This document shows, piece by piece, positions 1 to 9,116 of a DNA stretch of 45,953 bases. Origin of the DNA: an uncultured Bacilli bacterium. Lineage in GTDB: Bacteria > Bacillota_I > Bacilli_A > RF39 > UBA660. Both the position numbers and the translations under genes were made by a program. The stretch covers positions 1-45,953 of the forward strand of contig CANRBR010000003.1 in assembly GCA_947628915.1 (NCBI GenBank). The letters run 5' to 3'. Position 1 is the first letter of the stretch, and each line of letters opens with the position of its first letter. The notes beneath the pieces were generated by a model. The model saw only the letters and a program-made list of their open reading frames with translations, made no database searches and was not told the DNA's origin.

Positions 1-14
1 TTCATTATAATAAT

Positions 15-941
15 TCATACTTCACTTCCTAACTTATATACAGTTTCATATATTCTTTCATCAGATGAATATTCAAGTACAAAAGAATTACCTTTTTTAC
101 ATATTATTATTCCTATAGTTTTGTCTTGATATATACTTTTTATATTTTTATCTATGTAATTCATATAAACCTGTATTTGACCGATGTGTTCTTTCTTTAA
201 AGCAGTAACCTTTGATTCTACAACTACATAACAGTTAAACTTTATATTAAATAAAAGTAAATCTATATAATTATAATCACCACCGATTTTTATCTTATAT
301 TCATTTTTAATAAAGGCAAATCCATCTCCAAGTTCTGTTAAAAAATTTTCTAAATCTTCTAATATAAGTTTCTTTAATATTGATTCACTTATCTTTTCAT
401 AGTTGTAACTATTTTTAATTAGTATTGGATTTTTTATGAAATCATTTATTTTGGTCTTTTCTTTTGTAATTAGTTTATTTTTAGTTTTATCATCTAATCT
501 CTCATATTCTTTATTTTTTATTTTATTTCTAAGTTCTCTTACCCCCAAGATTTTGTTCTTATGTTATTTTTATATAATAGTTTATTTTATTTATATCATC
601 AAACTTTAATAACTCTACATAGTGACTCCAAGTCAATTTGTCCGACAGTGTCGGACTTTTTTTATAAGTAAATAAAATTGTCTAGAATTTTTTAAAAGAG
701 TTACAGCAAATTTTTTATTTAGTTCTTTTGTTAGTTTTAAAGAATATTCTTTAATTAAATTATTACCATATTTAGCTCTTTTCTCACCGCCTTGGGCATC
801 TACAAGTAATTTACCAACATTATAGTAAGTAGTTAAATCACTTTTGTTTTTTGAATAATCCTTAACTTTCTTATATATCTCATTATTTATCAGTTCTTGC
901 TTTATCTCGTTATAATAATTCATATTCCACCTCTCAACCAC
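15..941 (-). pseudogene. Decayed YhcG/DUF1016-type PD-(D/E)XK nuclease. N-terminal DUF1016 part at 941..633, C-terminal nuclease part at 548..15
   Basis: The N-part ORF ends ...QFYLLIKK then shifts frame. The next frame reads KSPTLSDKLTWSHYVELLKFDDINKINYYIKIT*EQNLG and another shift leads into GVRELRNKIKNKEYERL...YIDLLLFNIKFNCYVVVESKV. These are the blocks of one DUF1016 protein split over three frames. Confidence 0.85.
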
Positions 942-1071
942 AATAACACACTCTCCACACCTAAGTCAAAAGGCAGTTTTTACTAAATTGAATATAAAAT
1001 ATTACAAAAATTATATCTACACATAACAGAAATTATAAATTCTGTAGACTACTTTAAAACAATTTATTAAA

Positions 1072-1094
1072 AAAAGAGTTTCCTCTTTTTTTCG
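1072..1094. terminator. Bidirectional hairpin terminator
   Basis: AAAAAAGAG-TTTC-CTCTTTTTTT stem-loop with flanking A/T tracts. Confidence 0.5.
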
Positions 1095-1202
1095 TGAATA
1101 CTGCGAATATTCATTATATTATGATACATTTAATTAAATTTAAACATATTAATTCTTTATTTTTTAAATATTATTTAGTATAATATTTGTGGAGTTGATA
1201 CT

Positions 1203-1994
1203 ATGAATACATTAAAAATAGAAAATTTAACTGTATCAGTTGATAATAAAATAATATTAAAAGACTTTAATCTAACTATAAATAGTGGTGAGATACACGT
1301 ACTTATGGGTGTGAATGGAATAGGTAAAAGTACTCTTACTAAAGTTATAATGGGAGATCCTACTTATAAGATAGAAGAAGGTAATATATATTATAACGAT
1401 ATATTATTAAATAATATGAGTGTAGATGAAAGAAGTAGACTAGGTATATTTTTAGGTATGCAACTACCTTTAGAAATAGAAGGGGTAACAAACGCAGACT
1501 TTTTAAGAAGTGCCTTAAGTATTAGAGAAAAAGAGTCTTTTAAATTATTTGATTTTATAAAAGAGTTAGATAAAAATGTAGAACTTTTGGATATGGATAA
1601 ATCTATGATACATAGAGGAATAAATCAAGGATTTAGTGGTGGGGAAAGAAAGAAAAACGAAATACTTCAGATGTATATGTTAAAGCCTAGCCTTGTAATG
1701 CTTGATGAAATAGATTCAGGACTAGATGTCGATAGCCTTAAAGTAATAGGAGATTCTATATATGAATACTATAAAAAATATAATCCCGGAATGATTTTAA
1801 TAACTCACTATGAAAGACTTTTAGACTATGTAAAACCTACACACGTACATATAATAAATAATGGTAAGATAGAGAGGTCTGGAGATGTATCTTTAGTTAA
1901 AGAAATAGAGGAAAACGGGTTTAAAAATATAAGTTCAAAAAAATTTGTTTCTACTAGTGAATGTATTATAAAGGAAAAATTAAAAAATGAATAA
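1203..1994 (+). CDS. sufC: Fe-S cluster assembly ATPase SufC
   Basis: ABC ATPase with Walker A GVNGIGKST, signature FSGGERKKNEILQM, Walker B LVMLDEIDSGLD; followed by sufB/D-like and sufS. Confidence 0.93.
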   Translation: MNTLKIENLTVSVDNKIILKDFNLTINSGEIHVLMGVNGIGKSTLTKVIMGDPTYKIEEGNIYYNDILLNNMSVDERSRLGIFLGMQLPLEIEGVTNADFLRSALSIREKESFKLFDFIKELDKNVELLDMDKSMIHRGINQGFSGGERKKNEILQMYMLKPSLVMLDEIDSGLDVDSLKVIGDSIYEYYKKYNPGMILITHYERLLDYVKPTHVHIINNGKIERSGDVSLVKEIEENGFKNISSKKFVSTSECIIKEKLKNE

Positions 1995-2787
1995 AATAAA
2001 AGTAGTTGATGAGAATTTAAAAAGTGTACGAGTTAATGATTGTATTAACATAGAATACTTTGAGAAAGAATGTTTATTTGCAATAAACGAAATAAAAATA
2101 TCAGTAAATAAATCAACTGACCTAGAAATAGAAATAAATTTGAGTGAAGATAATAAACTAAACTTTAATATAGACTTAAAAGAAGATGTAAAATTAAACC
2201 TTAATATAATAACAAGTGGTAAAAATGGTAAAGTGCAGTATAAATATAACTTAAATAAAAATAGTTATTTAAATCTATTTAAATATCAAAATGTAGATAG
2301 TATAAAAGAGATGATAGTGGTTAATTTAATAGGTGAAAGTGCTAAAATAGATTATAATTTTAAAACTATTAGTAATAGTAAAGAGACATATGATTATCAC
2401 ATATTCCACAAGTGTAAAAACACTATAAGTAATATAAAAAATAACGGCGTATGTATTAATGACGGCAATATCATATATCAAGTATCTTCATTTGTACCAA
2501 AGGATATAACAGGTTGTAATGTCGTTCAAAATAATAGAATAATTAATTTAACCAATAATAAGTGTGAAATAAGACCTAATCTTTATATTGATACCTCTTT
2601 AGTTGAAGCGTCTCATAGTGCTTTGATAGGTAAATTTAGTGATGAAGAGATGTTCTATATAAAAAGTAGGGGAATAGATGAAGTAAGTGCATTAAAACTA
2701 CTTATAACTGGCTTTTTAACAAGTGATATAAATAATAAAAGGATTTTAAATTCAATAACGAAAGATATTAATAAGTATTGGAGGTGA
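1987..2787 (+). CDS. Short SufB/SufD-family Fe-S scaffold protein (266 aa)
   Basis: C-terminal block EIRPNLYIDTSLVEASHSALIGKFSDEEMFYIKSRGIDEVSALKLLITGF matches the SufB/D C-terminus; overlaps the sufC stop. Confidence 0.8.
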   Translation: MNKIKVVDENLKSVRVNDCINIEYFEKECLFAINEIKISVNKSTDLEIEINLSEDNKLNFNIDLKEDVKLNLNIITSGKNGKVQYKYNLNKNSYLNLFKYQNVDSIKEMIVVNLIGESAKIDYNFKTISNSKETYDYHIFHKCKNTISNIKNNGVCINDGNIIYQVSSFVPKDITGCNVVQNNRIINLTNNKCEIRPNLYIDTSLVEASHSALIGKFSDEEMFYIKSRGIDEVSALKLLITGFLTSDINNKRILNSITKDINKYWR

Positions 2788-2791
2788 TACT

Positions 2792-3985
2792 TTGAATAGA
2801 GAAGACTTTAACTTACTTAACAGCGATATAATTTATTTTGATAACGGTGCGACTACACTAAAACCTAAAATTCTAATAGATAGTTTAACTGATTATTATA
2901 GTAATTATAGTGCGAATGCACATAGAGGAGATTACGATATAAGTTTAAAAGTTGATGCTATGTATGAAAATACAAGAGAATTAGTAAGAAAGTTTATAAA
3001 TGCTAAAAAGAAAGATCAAATAGTATTTACTAATAATACTACTGATTCTATAAACAAGGCAGTATTTGGATATTTTAAAAATTATTTAAAAAAAGGTGAT
3101 GAAGTATTAATTACTGCATCGGAACACGCATCAAATATTCTTCCTTGGTTCGAGTTAGAAGATATGATAGGTATTAAAGTAAAGTATATTAAATTAGATT
3201 CTAACCATAAAGTAACTATGGATAGTGTAAAAGATGCTATAACGCCTAACACTAAAGTGATAAGTATTGCTCATGTAACTAATGTAGTAGGAGATATAAG
3301 ACCAATTAAGGAGATAGTAAAGTATGCGCATAGTAAAGGTATAAAAGTACTTGTAGATGGCGCACAATCAGTCCCACATAGAAAAATAGATGTAACAGAT
3401 ATAGATATGGATTTTCTTGCATTCTCCGCACACAAGATGTGTGGCCCAACAGGTGTTGGAGTATTATATGTAAAAGAAGATTTGATGAATGATGTAAAAC
3501 CTATTATATTTGGTGGAGGAATGAACTCATATTTTGAATTCGATGGTAAAAGAGAGTATAAAGCTCTTCCATATAACTTAGAGGCAGGTACTCCAAATAT
3601 TGCAGGAGTTATTGCATTTGGAAGTGTATTAAACTATCTATCTAAAATAGGTATAACAAATATTGAAGAAAAAGAAAAAGAATTAAAAGACTATTGTATA
3701 AAAAGACTAAAAGAAATAGATAATATTATAATATATAACGAAGAGTGTGATAGTGGTATTATAACATTTAATATGAAAGATATATTCTCACAAGACCTTG
3801 CTATATATTTAAATAAATACAATATATGTGTACGAGCAGGGAACCACTGCGCTAAAATATTAAAAGGTGAGTTAGGTATTAAAAACACTTGTAGAATAAG
3901 TTTTTATTTCTATAATACTAAAGATGAAATAGATAAACTAATAGAAGTTTTAAAAAATCCCAATATAATTGATGAAGTAATATAA
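2792..3985 (+). CDS. sufS: Cysteine desulfurase SufS (class II)
   Basis: PLP lysine motif SAHKMCGPTGVGVLY; active-site Cys in RAGNHCAKIL; TTG start after GGAGGTGATACT. Confidence 0.93.
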   Translation: MNREDFNLLNSDIIYFDNGATTLKPKILIDSLTDYYSNYSANAHRGDYDISLKVDAMYENTRELVRKFINAKKKDQIVFTNNTTDSINKAVFGYFKNYLKKGDEVLITASEHASNILPWFELEDMIGIKVKYIKLDSNHKVTMDSVKDAITPNTKVISIAHVTNVVGDIRPIKEIVKYAHSKGIKVLVDGAQSVPHRKIDVTDIDMDFLAFSAHKMCGPTGVGVLYVKEDLMNDVKPIIFGGGMNSYFEFDGKREYKALPYNLEAGTPNIAGVIAFGSVLNYLSKIGITNIEEKEKELKDYCIKRLKEIDNIIIYNEECDSGIITFNMKDIFSQDLAIYLNKYNICVRAGNHCAKILKGELGIKNTCRISFYFYNTKDEIDKLIEVLKNPNIIDEVI

Positions 3986-3986
3986 A

Positions 3987-4014
3987 AATCCAAGATTAAT
4001 TTCTTGGACTTTTT
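3987..4014. terminator. Bidirectional terminator between sufS and the convergent gene
   Basis: AAAATCCAAGA-TTAATT-TCTTGGACTTTTT. Confidence 0.6.
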
Positions 4015-5132
4015 AATATTTCTAAAACTTTTTGTTCTCTTTCTTGATACTCACTGTTTTCACTCTTAAGTTTACTTACTTCATCTGATAGAGAACTTTT
4101 CTCATTTAATAATATTTTATTTAGACTTTGTAATTTTTCACATTCTCTTTTTGCTTTTTCTAAGTTTTGTTTCATCTCTGTATATGATGCACCAATACTA
4201 TCATCTTGTGTTGCTTGTGTTCTACATAAATAGTCATTAAAACTTTCAATTATTTTTATTAAACTTGTATCTCTAAAGAGTTCTATATCTATTAATTTTC
4301 CACTCTTAATTGATTCTACTATAGAATCAATTAAGTAATTATCGCTTATATAATTACTTTTATTATTTCTTAACTTATTAAGAACATACTCGTAGTCTTT
4401 AGATATATCTATACAAGATTCAAATAATTCTTTGTAATTTAATAAATTATATAATTTTTCTATTTTAGAGTTAATAGATAAGTGAAATGGATTACTATAA
4501 TCGATTTCTTCATTAGATTGTTCTAAACCATTTGCTAAAGTAATCTCTTGATATTTTAGATATTTTTCAAGTGTTCCTTTAGCAGTCTCAAAATCATTAA
4601 AAGTTTGACTTGACATAGGAACATATCCGTTTCCATTATTTACAATACATAGTATTCCAATTTTTCCATCTTCATATCTTTTTACTATAATGTAATCATA
4701 TTTTTCAAATTTATCTGATGATGTATATGTTTTATTAGAGTTGTATTTACAAGCTAATTCAATGTCATTTAAGTTGATATTGATATTACGTTTAAAATTT
4801 TCAACTTTATTTAATATAAAATTTGAAAATAAATTTTCGTAGCTTATAATGCCTTCTTGTTTCATTTTGTAAATAGTATAGGCATTTTCGCACATTTCTT
4901 TTAATACTCCAAAAGAGTCTTTACTTTTGAATCTACCAGTTGAAACTAAAGCGTTTGTATCGATTCCAAGTAAATGGGCAACATGTTGTCTAGGTATGGA
5001 AAATTTAATTTTATCTCCATTACCTAAATATATTTGTTGAACTCTAGAATAATATCTAGAATTTTCAAAATCGTTTATTATTTCTTTTATAACATCAAAA
5101 AGATTTTCTAATTCTGAATATGAAAAATTCAT
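3996..5132 (-). CDS. Uncharacterised protein with a PBECR4-like (barnase/EndoU-type nuclease fold) N-terminal region and a C-terminal coiled coil
   Basis: KIKFSIPRQHVAHLLGID ... YDYIIVKRYEDGKIGILCIVNN..YVPMSSQTF resembles the PBECR4 pattern. The start is moved to MNFSYSEL because AAAGGAGGGAAATTT precedes that ATG. Confidence 0.45.
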   Translation of the reverse strand: MNFSYSELENLFDVIKEIINDFENSRYYSRVQQIYLGNGDKIKFSIPRQHVAHLLGIDTNALVSTGRFKSKDSFGVLKEMCENAYTIYKMKQEGIISYENLFSNFILNKVENFKRNININLNDIELACKYNSNKTYTSSDKFEKYDYIIVKRYEDGKIGILCIVNNGNGYVPMSSQTFNDFETAKGTLEKYLKYQEITLANGLEQSNEEIDYSNPFHLSINSKIEKLYNLLNYKELFESCIDISKDYEYVLNKLRNNKSNYISDNYLIDSIVESIKSGKLIDIELFRDTSLIKIIESFNDYLCRTQATQDDSIGASYTEMKQNLEKAKRECEKLQSLNKILLNEKSSLSDEVSKLKSENSEYQEREQKVLEILKSPRN

Positions 5133-5237
5133 AAATTTCCCTCCTTTAATTAGTAGATATACTAACATTTATTTTATAATTTGTCAAATTTACTGGTTTT
5201 TATATTTTATTTATTATATAATAATTATGGTGGTTAT

Positions 5238-6980
5238 ATGTCAGTAATAAAGTTAATGGATGAGATATTATCAAATAAAATAGCTGCAGGTGAGGTAGTT
5301 GAGAGATGTTCATCTGTTGTAAAAGAATTAGTTGAAAACAGTATAGATGCTAAAAGCGATGAAATTAAAGTAGATTTGATTGAATCTGGTATTAAAGAAA
5401 TAAGAATAACTGATAATGGATGTGGGATGGATAAAAGCGATGCGGTTATGGCATTTAATAGACATGCGACAAGTAAAATAATTGATGAGGATGATTTATA
5501 CCACATACATACCTTAGGTTTTAGAGGAGAGGCCCTAGCCTCTATTGCATCTGTTTCTAAAGTAGATTTATATACATCTTTAGGAGATGTTGGAACTCAT
5601 GTAAGAATAGAGGGCGGTAAAGTAATTGAAGTAGATAATAGTGATGCAAGAAGCGGTACTATAATAAGTGTTAAAGAGTTGTTCTATAATACTCCAGCCC
5701 GTTTAAAACACTTAAAAAGTTTATATACTGAACTATCTAATATAATGGATTATATGAATAAAATAGCCTTATCACATCCAGATATTAGATTTATAGTAAC
5801 AAATGATTCTAAAGAGTTACTTAGAACTGATGGAAGTGGTAATCTACTTAAATGTATTAAAAATATATATGGTATAAATATTGCTAAGAAAATGATTGAG
5901 ATTAATAATGAAAATAGTGATTATAAAATAGAGGGATTCATTAGTCTACCTGAGGTTTATAGAACGAGTAGAAATAATATTATAACTATTGTAAACGGTA
6001 GAATAGTTAGAAATACTGAGTTAAATAGAACAATAAATGATTCGTACCACTCCTATAAACCTGATAATTACTATCCAATAGTAGTTTTAAATATAAGTGT
6101 GGATACTACACTGGTAGATGTTAATATTCACCCAACTAAGATGGATATAAAGTTTGGTAATATGGAAGATTTACTAAATCTCGTTAGTACTACTATAAAA
6201 GATGCGATAAATAAAAAAACATTGATACCTCATATAGAAGAGAAGCCTACATATGTAAAGAATAGTTACGAAGAGATTAAACTTGATTTTGATACACCAA
6301 CTGTAACTGACAATAATGAAGAATATGTTATAAATACTGACTTTGTAACTGAAGAAGTAGAGGTGCACGAAGATGTAAAAGAGGATACCTCAACTATGCC
6401 TTTAATGTATCCAATAGGTTCAGTATTTGGTACATATATAATATGTCAAAACGAACAAGGAATGTATATAATAGATCAACACGCTGCAAAAGAGCGTATC
6501 AATTATGAAATGGTTAAAAATAAACTAGCTCAAAAATTAAAAGAAAATATGCCTATGATGTTTCCATTAACGCTCGAATATACTACTTCGGAATATATAA
6601 TATTAAAAGAAAATTTAGACTTTTTAAGAGAACTTAATTTTGATATAGAAGAGTTTGGTATAAATTCAGTAATCGTCAAAGCACACCCGGTATGGCTTCC
6701 AGTGGGTAATGAAGATAATGCTATAAAGAAAATTATTGAACTTGTTATAAATAAAGAAAAGAATTTTGATTTAGACAAGTTCAACGACCATTTAGCAGCA
6801 ACTATGGCGTGTAAAATGTCGATTAAGGCAAATACTGCTATCACTTTAAAAGAGATGGAAAACTTAATCGACGATTTAAGAAAATGCGATAATCCATTTA
6901 ACTGCCCACATGGTAGACCAACTACTATATACTATTCTATAAGTGATTTAGAGAAGATGTTTAAAAGAAGTGGATTTTAA
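5238..6980 (+). CDS. mutL: DNA mismatch repair protein MutL (with endonuclease motif)
   Basis: IAAGEVVE..SVVKELVENSIDA, GFRGEALASI, endonuclease motif DQHAAKERINYE, CPHGRPT; start placed at MSVIKLMDEI. Confidence 0.95.
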   Translation: MSVIKLMDEILSNKIAAGEVVERCSSVVKELVENSIDAKSDEIKVDLIESGIKEIRITDNGCGMDKSDAVMAFNRHATSKIIDEDDLYHIHTLGFRGEALASIASVSKVDLYTSLGDVGTHVRIEGGKVIEVDNSDARSGTIISVKELFYNTPARLKHLKSLYTELSNIMDYMNKIALSHPDIRFIVTNDSKELLRTDGSGNLLKCIKNIYGINIAKKMIEINNENSDYKIEGFISLPEVYRTSRNNIITIVNGRIVRNTELNRTINDSYHSYKPDNYYPIVVLNISVDTTLVDVNIHPTKMDIKFGNMEDLLNLVSTTIKDAINKKTLIPHIEEKPTYVKNSYEEIKLDFDTPTVTDNNEEYVINTDFVTEEVEVHEDVKEDTSTMPLMYPIGSVFGTYIICQNEQGMYIIDQHAAKERINYEMVKNKLAQKLKENMPMMFPLTLEYTTSEYIILKENLDFLRELNFDIEEFGINSVIVKAHPVWLPVGNEDNAIKKIIELVINKEKNFDLDKFNDHLAATMACKMSIKANTAITLKEMENLIDDLRKCDNPFNCPHGRPTTIYYSISDLEKMFKRSGF

Positions 6981-7003
6981 AAAAGTGTCATTTGACACTT
7001 TTA
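6978..7003. terminator. Bidirectional terminator between mutL and the lysR-type gene
   Basis: AAAAGTGTCA-TT-TGACACTTTT perfect inverted repeat. Confidence 0.7.
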
Positions 7004-7918
7004 ATTTACACTAATCTCATTTAAATATTCTTTTAAATCTTTTATAAATTCTTCTGTTGTTTTGTTTAAAAAGTTTTTATCATAAGCAATGCTAAATTTA
7101 GTTGTAGGAACTCTAAAACTTACAGGTATAATAAATAATTCTTTGTTTTTTAATTCTTTTTCTATACACTTTTTAAGCCCCCAACCAATTCCAATATCAT
7201 TTTTTACTAATTCTTTAGTAAGGTCTGTAGTATAATTTGTAAATTGACTTTTTAATTGTAATTTGTGTTGTTTTAATGTTTCTTCTAAACAATTTATATC
7301 AGGATATCCACGCATTGGTAAGATTACAGGGAAATCTATGATATCACTATGATTTTTCTTATATATATCGTAATATTTCTTACTTGCAAAAAAGCATGTT
7401 TCAAGTTCGCAGACAATTTCTTCTGAGAGACTGTGTTCGTTTAAAAAAATTGGATACTGCAATATTACAAAATCTAACTCTTTATTGCGCAATTTCTCTA
7501 ACATCTCCATATTACTTGTCGAATAGATATAGAATTTAGCGTTAGGATGTTTAAGGTTAAATTCTTTTACTACTTTTGGAAGCATAAATAAAGATATATG
7601 AGCATAGATTCCAATCCTAATCACACCAGAAAAATCATCACTGTTTTCTTTTATTATTCTTTCTCCTGTTATTATATTGTCTAAAGCATTCTTTACATAG
7701 AATAAAAGTTTTTCTCCATCTTCTGTTAATAATACAGATTTATTATTACGAATAAATAGTTTTGTATTTAATTGCTCTTCTAATTCCTTTATCGCACGAC
7801 TTATAGCAGGCTGTGAGATATATAAATTTTCTGCTGCTTTAGAAAAACTTTTAAACTCAGCTACTGCATAAAAGAATTTATATTTATTAAAATCATTAAT
7901 ATTTTCAATAATTCCCAT
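7001..7918 (-). CDS. LysR-family transcriptional regulator
   Basis: N-terminal HTH FYAVAEFKSFSKAAENLYISQPAISRAIKELEEQLNTKLFIR; start after GGAGGAAATT. Confidence 0.92.
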   Translation of the reverse strand: MGIIENINDFNKYKFFYAVAEFKSFSKAAENLYISQPAISRAIKELEEQLNTKLFIRNNKSVLLTEDGEKLLFYVKNALDNIITGERIIKENSDDFSGVIRIGIYAHISLFMLPKVVKEFNLKHPNAKFYIYSTSNMEMLEKLRNKELDFVILQYPIFLNEHSLSEEIVCELETCFFASKKYYDIYKKNHSDIIDFPVILPMRGYPDINCLEETLKQHKLQLKSQFTNYTTDLTKELVKNDIGIGWGLKKCIEKELKNKELFIIPVSFRVPTTKFSIAYDKNFLNKTTEEFIKDLKEYLNEISVN

Positions 7919-7940
7919 AATTTCCTCCAAGACTATAGTA

Positions 7941-8978
7941 TCACATATTTAATTTTTTTACCAAATTTTTTTCGTTTTGATATATATTTGAATATTCCTC
8001 TATGTAACTGTTATTTCCATTTAAATAAAGTTTATATAGTTTAAAATCTTTTATAAAACTTATTTCTAAACCACTTTCATATTTTATAGGAAGAGTAGAA
8101 TGTATAATTTTATCGTACTCGCACTCATCTAATTTCTTAAAATCATAATTTATGTACTCGCTATCTATTTCTTGATATTCTTCTTTAAAGTAAAAACTTT
8201 GATTTTCATATTCCATTTTAGTTAATCTAAATACATAATCAGGTTTATCTGAATTTAAATATATTCTTGATACACTAACAACTTTAGATGTATCATTATT
8301 TATAAGTTGAAAAATAGATTTAATTTCTTTAGGATTTAATGGGTAGGTGCTTTTATTGAGTGTTCTTTTGTTGTTTAACAAATCCATAATATGTTTCATT
8401 ACTATATTTTCTTTTTCCTCTATAGTTTCAGTAGGTAAAATAATTTTTAAATTACGGTTTAATAGCCATGCATTACTAGTTTTTTCATCTCTAATTCTTG
8501 CTTGTTCTATATTTTCTAACCTTTCACTGTCATTCATATAAATATTTTGATAACAATTAGCAGGTGAGATAAGATCTAAAACTAAATCATATTTTTGAAT
8601 AGTATATAATTCACTTAAATTGTTATCTCTCATAATTTTTTTAAAATCTTTAACATCATCAAAATAAGCACAATTATCCATAATAGCTCTATCATATATT
8701 ATAATTACATCTTTTGACTTTGAAAGACTAGCAAATTTTAAAGTTATTCTTTCTCTTAGTTCCTGCTGTTTTAAAATCGAATCTTGAAATTTAATAGTAT
8801 AGTCTAATTCATCACTAGGTTTAATCCCACTTTCAATAAAAGACCTTGCTGTTTCTGGTACAATAAAAATTGTATAACCTAAGTCATTTAATTTTTCTTT
8901 TATACTATTTAGGATAGTCGTTTTACCCGCACCTGGGCCACCTGTAAGTACTATATTATATAGTTTCATTAAATTCAT
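7941..8978 (-). CDS. P-loop (AAA_28-type) kinase/NTPase fused to a C-terminal CYTH-like domain
   Basis: Walker A TGGPGAGKTTIL, YDRAIMDN motif; C-terminal VSVSRIYLNSDKPDYVFRLTKMEYENQSFYFKEEYQEI is CYTH-like. Confidence 0.65.
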   Translation of the reverse strand: MNLMKLYNIVLTGGPGAGKTTILNSIKEKLNDLGYTIFIVPETARSFIESGIKPSDELDYTIKFQDSILKQQELRERITLKFASLSKSKDVIIIYDRAIMDNCAYFDDVKDFKKIMRDNNLSELYTIQKYDLVLDLISPANCYQNIYMNDSERLENIEQARIRDEKTSNAWLLNRNLKIILPTETIEEKENIVMKHIMDLLNNKRTLNKSTYPLNPKEIKSIFQLINNDTSKVVSVSRIYLNSDKPDYVFRLTKMEYENQSFYFKEEYQEIDSEYINYDFKKLDECEYDKIIHSTLPIKYESGLEISFIKDFKLYKLYLNGNNSYIEEYSNIYQNEKNLVKKLNM

Positions 8979-9071
8979 CTCCTTTACACCTGTATTGTAA
9001 TAAAAATATCTTTCTTTGTAAAATACTTCTTTGTTATAGCAATTATAATTTAAATTTATAAATAATAGTAT

Positions 9072-9099
9072 TTGACAAATAAAATTGTTGTGTTAAAAT
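9072..9099 (+). promoter_or_regulatory. Sigma-A type promoter for the amidoligase-like gene
   Basis: TTGACA, 16-nt spacer, TAAAAT. Confidence 0.6.
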
Positions 9100-9116
9100 A
9101 ATTAATCGGTGATTTC

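Noticed and set aside
641-664. GTCCGACAGTGTCGGAC followed by T7 as a terminator or mobile-element end
   Set aside because: It lies inside the reconstructable DUF1016 coding sequence and encodes the SPTLSDKL stretch, so a coding explanation is sufficient.
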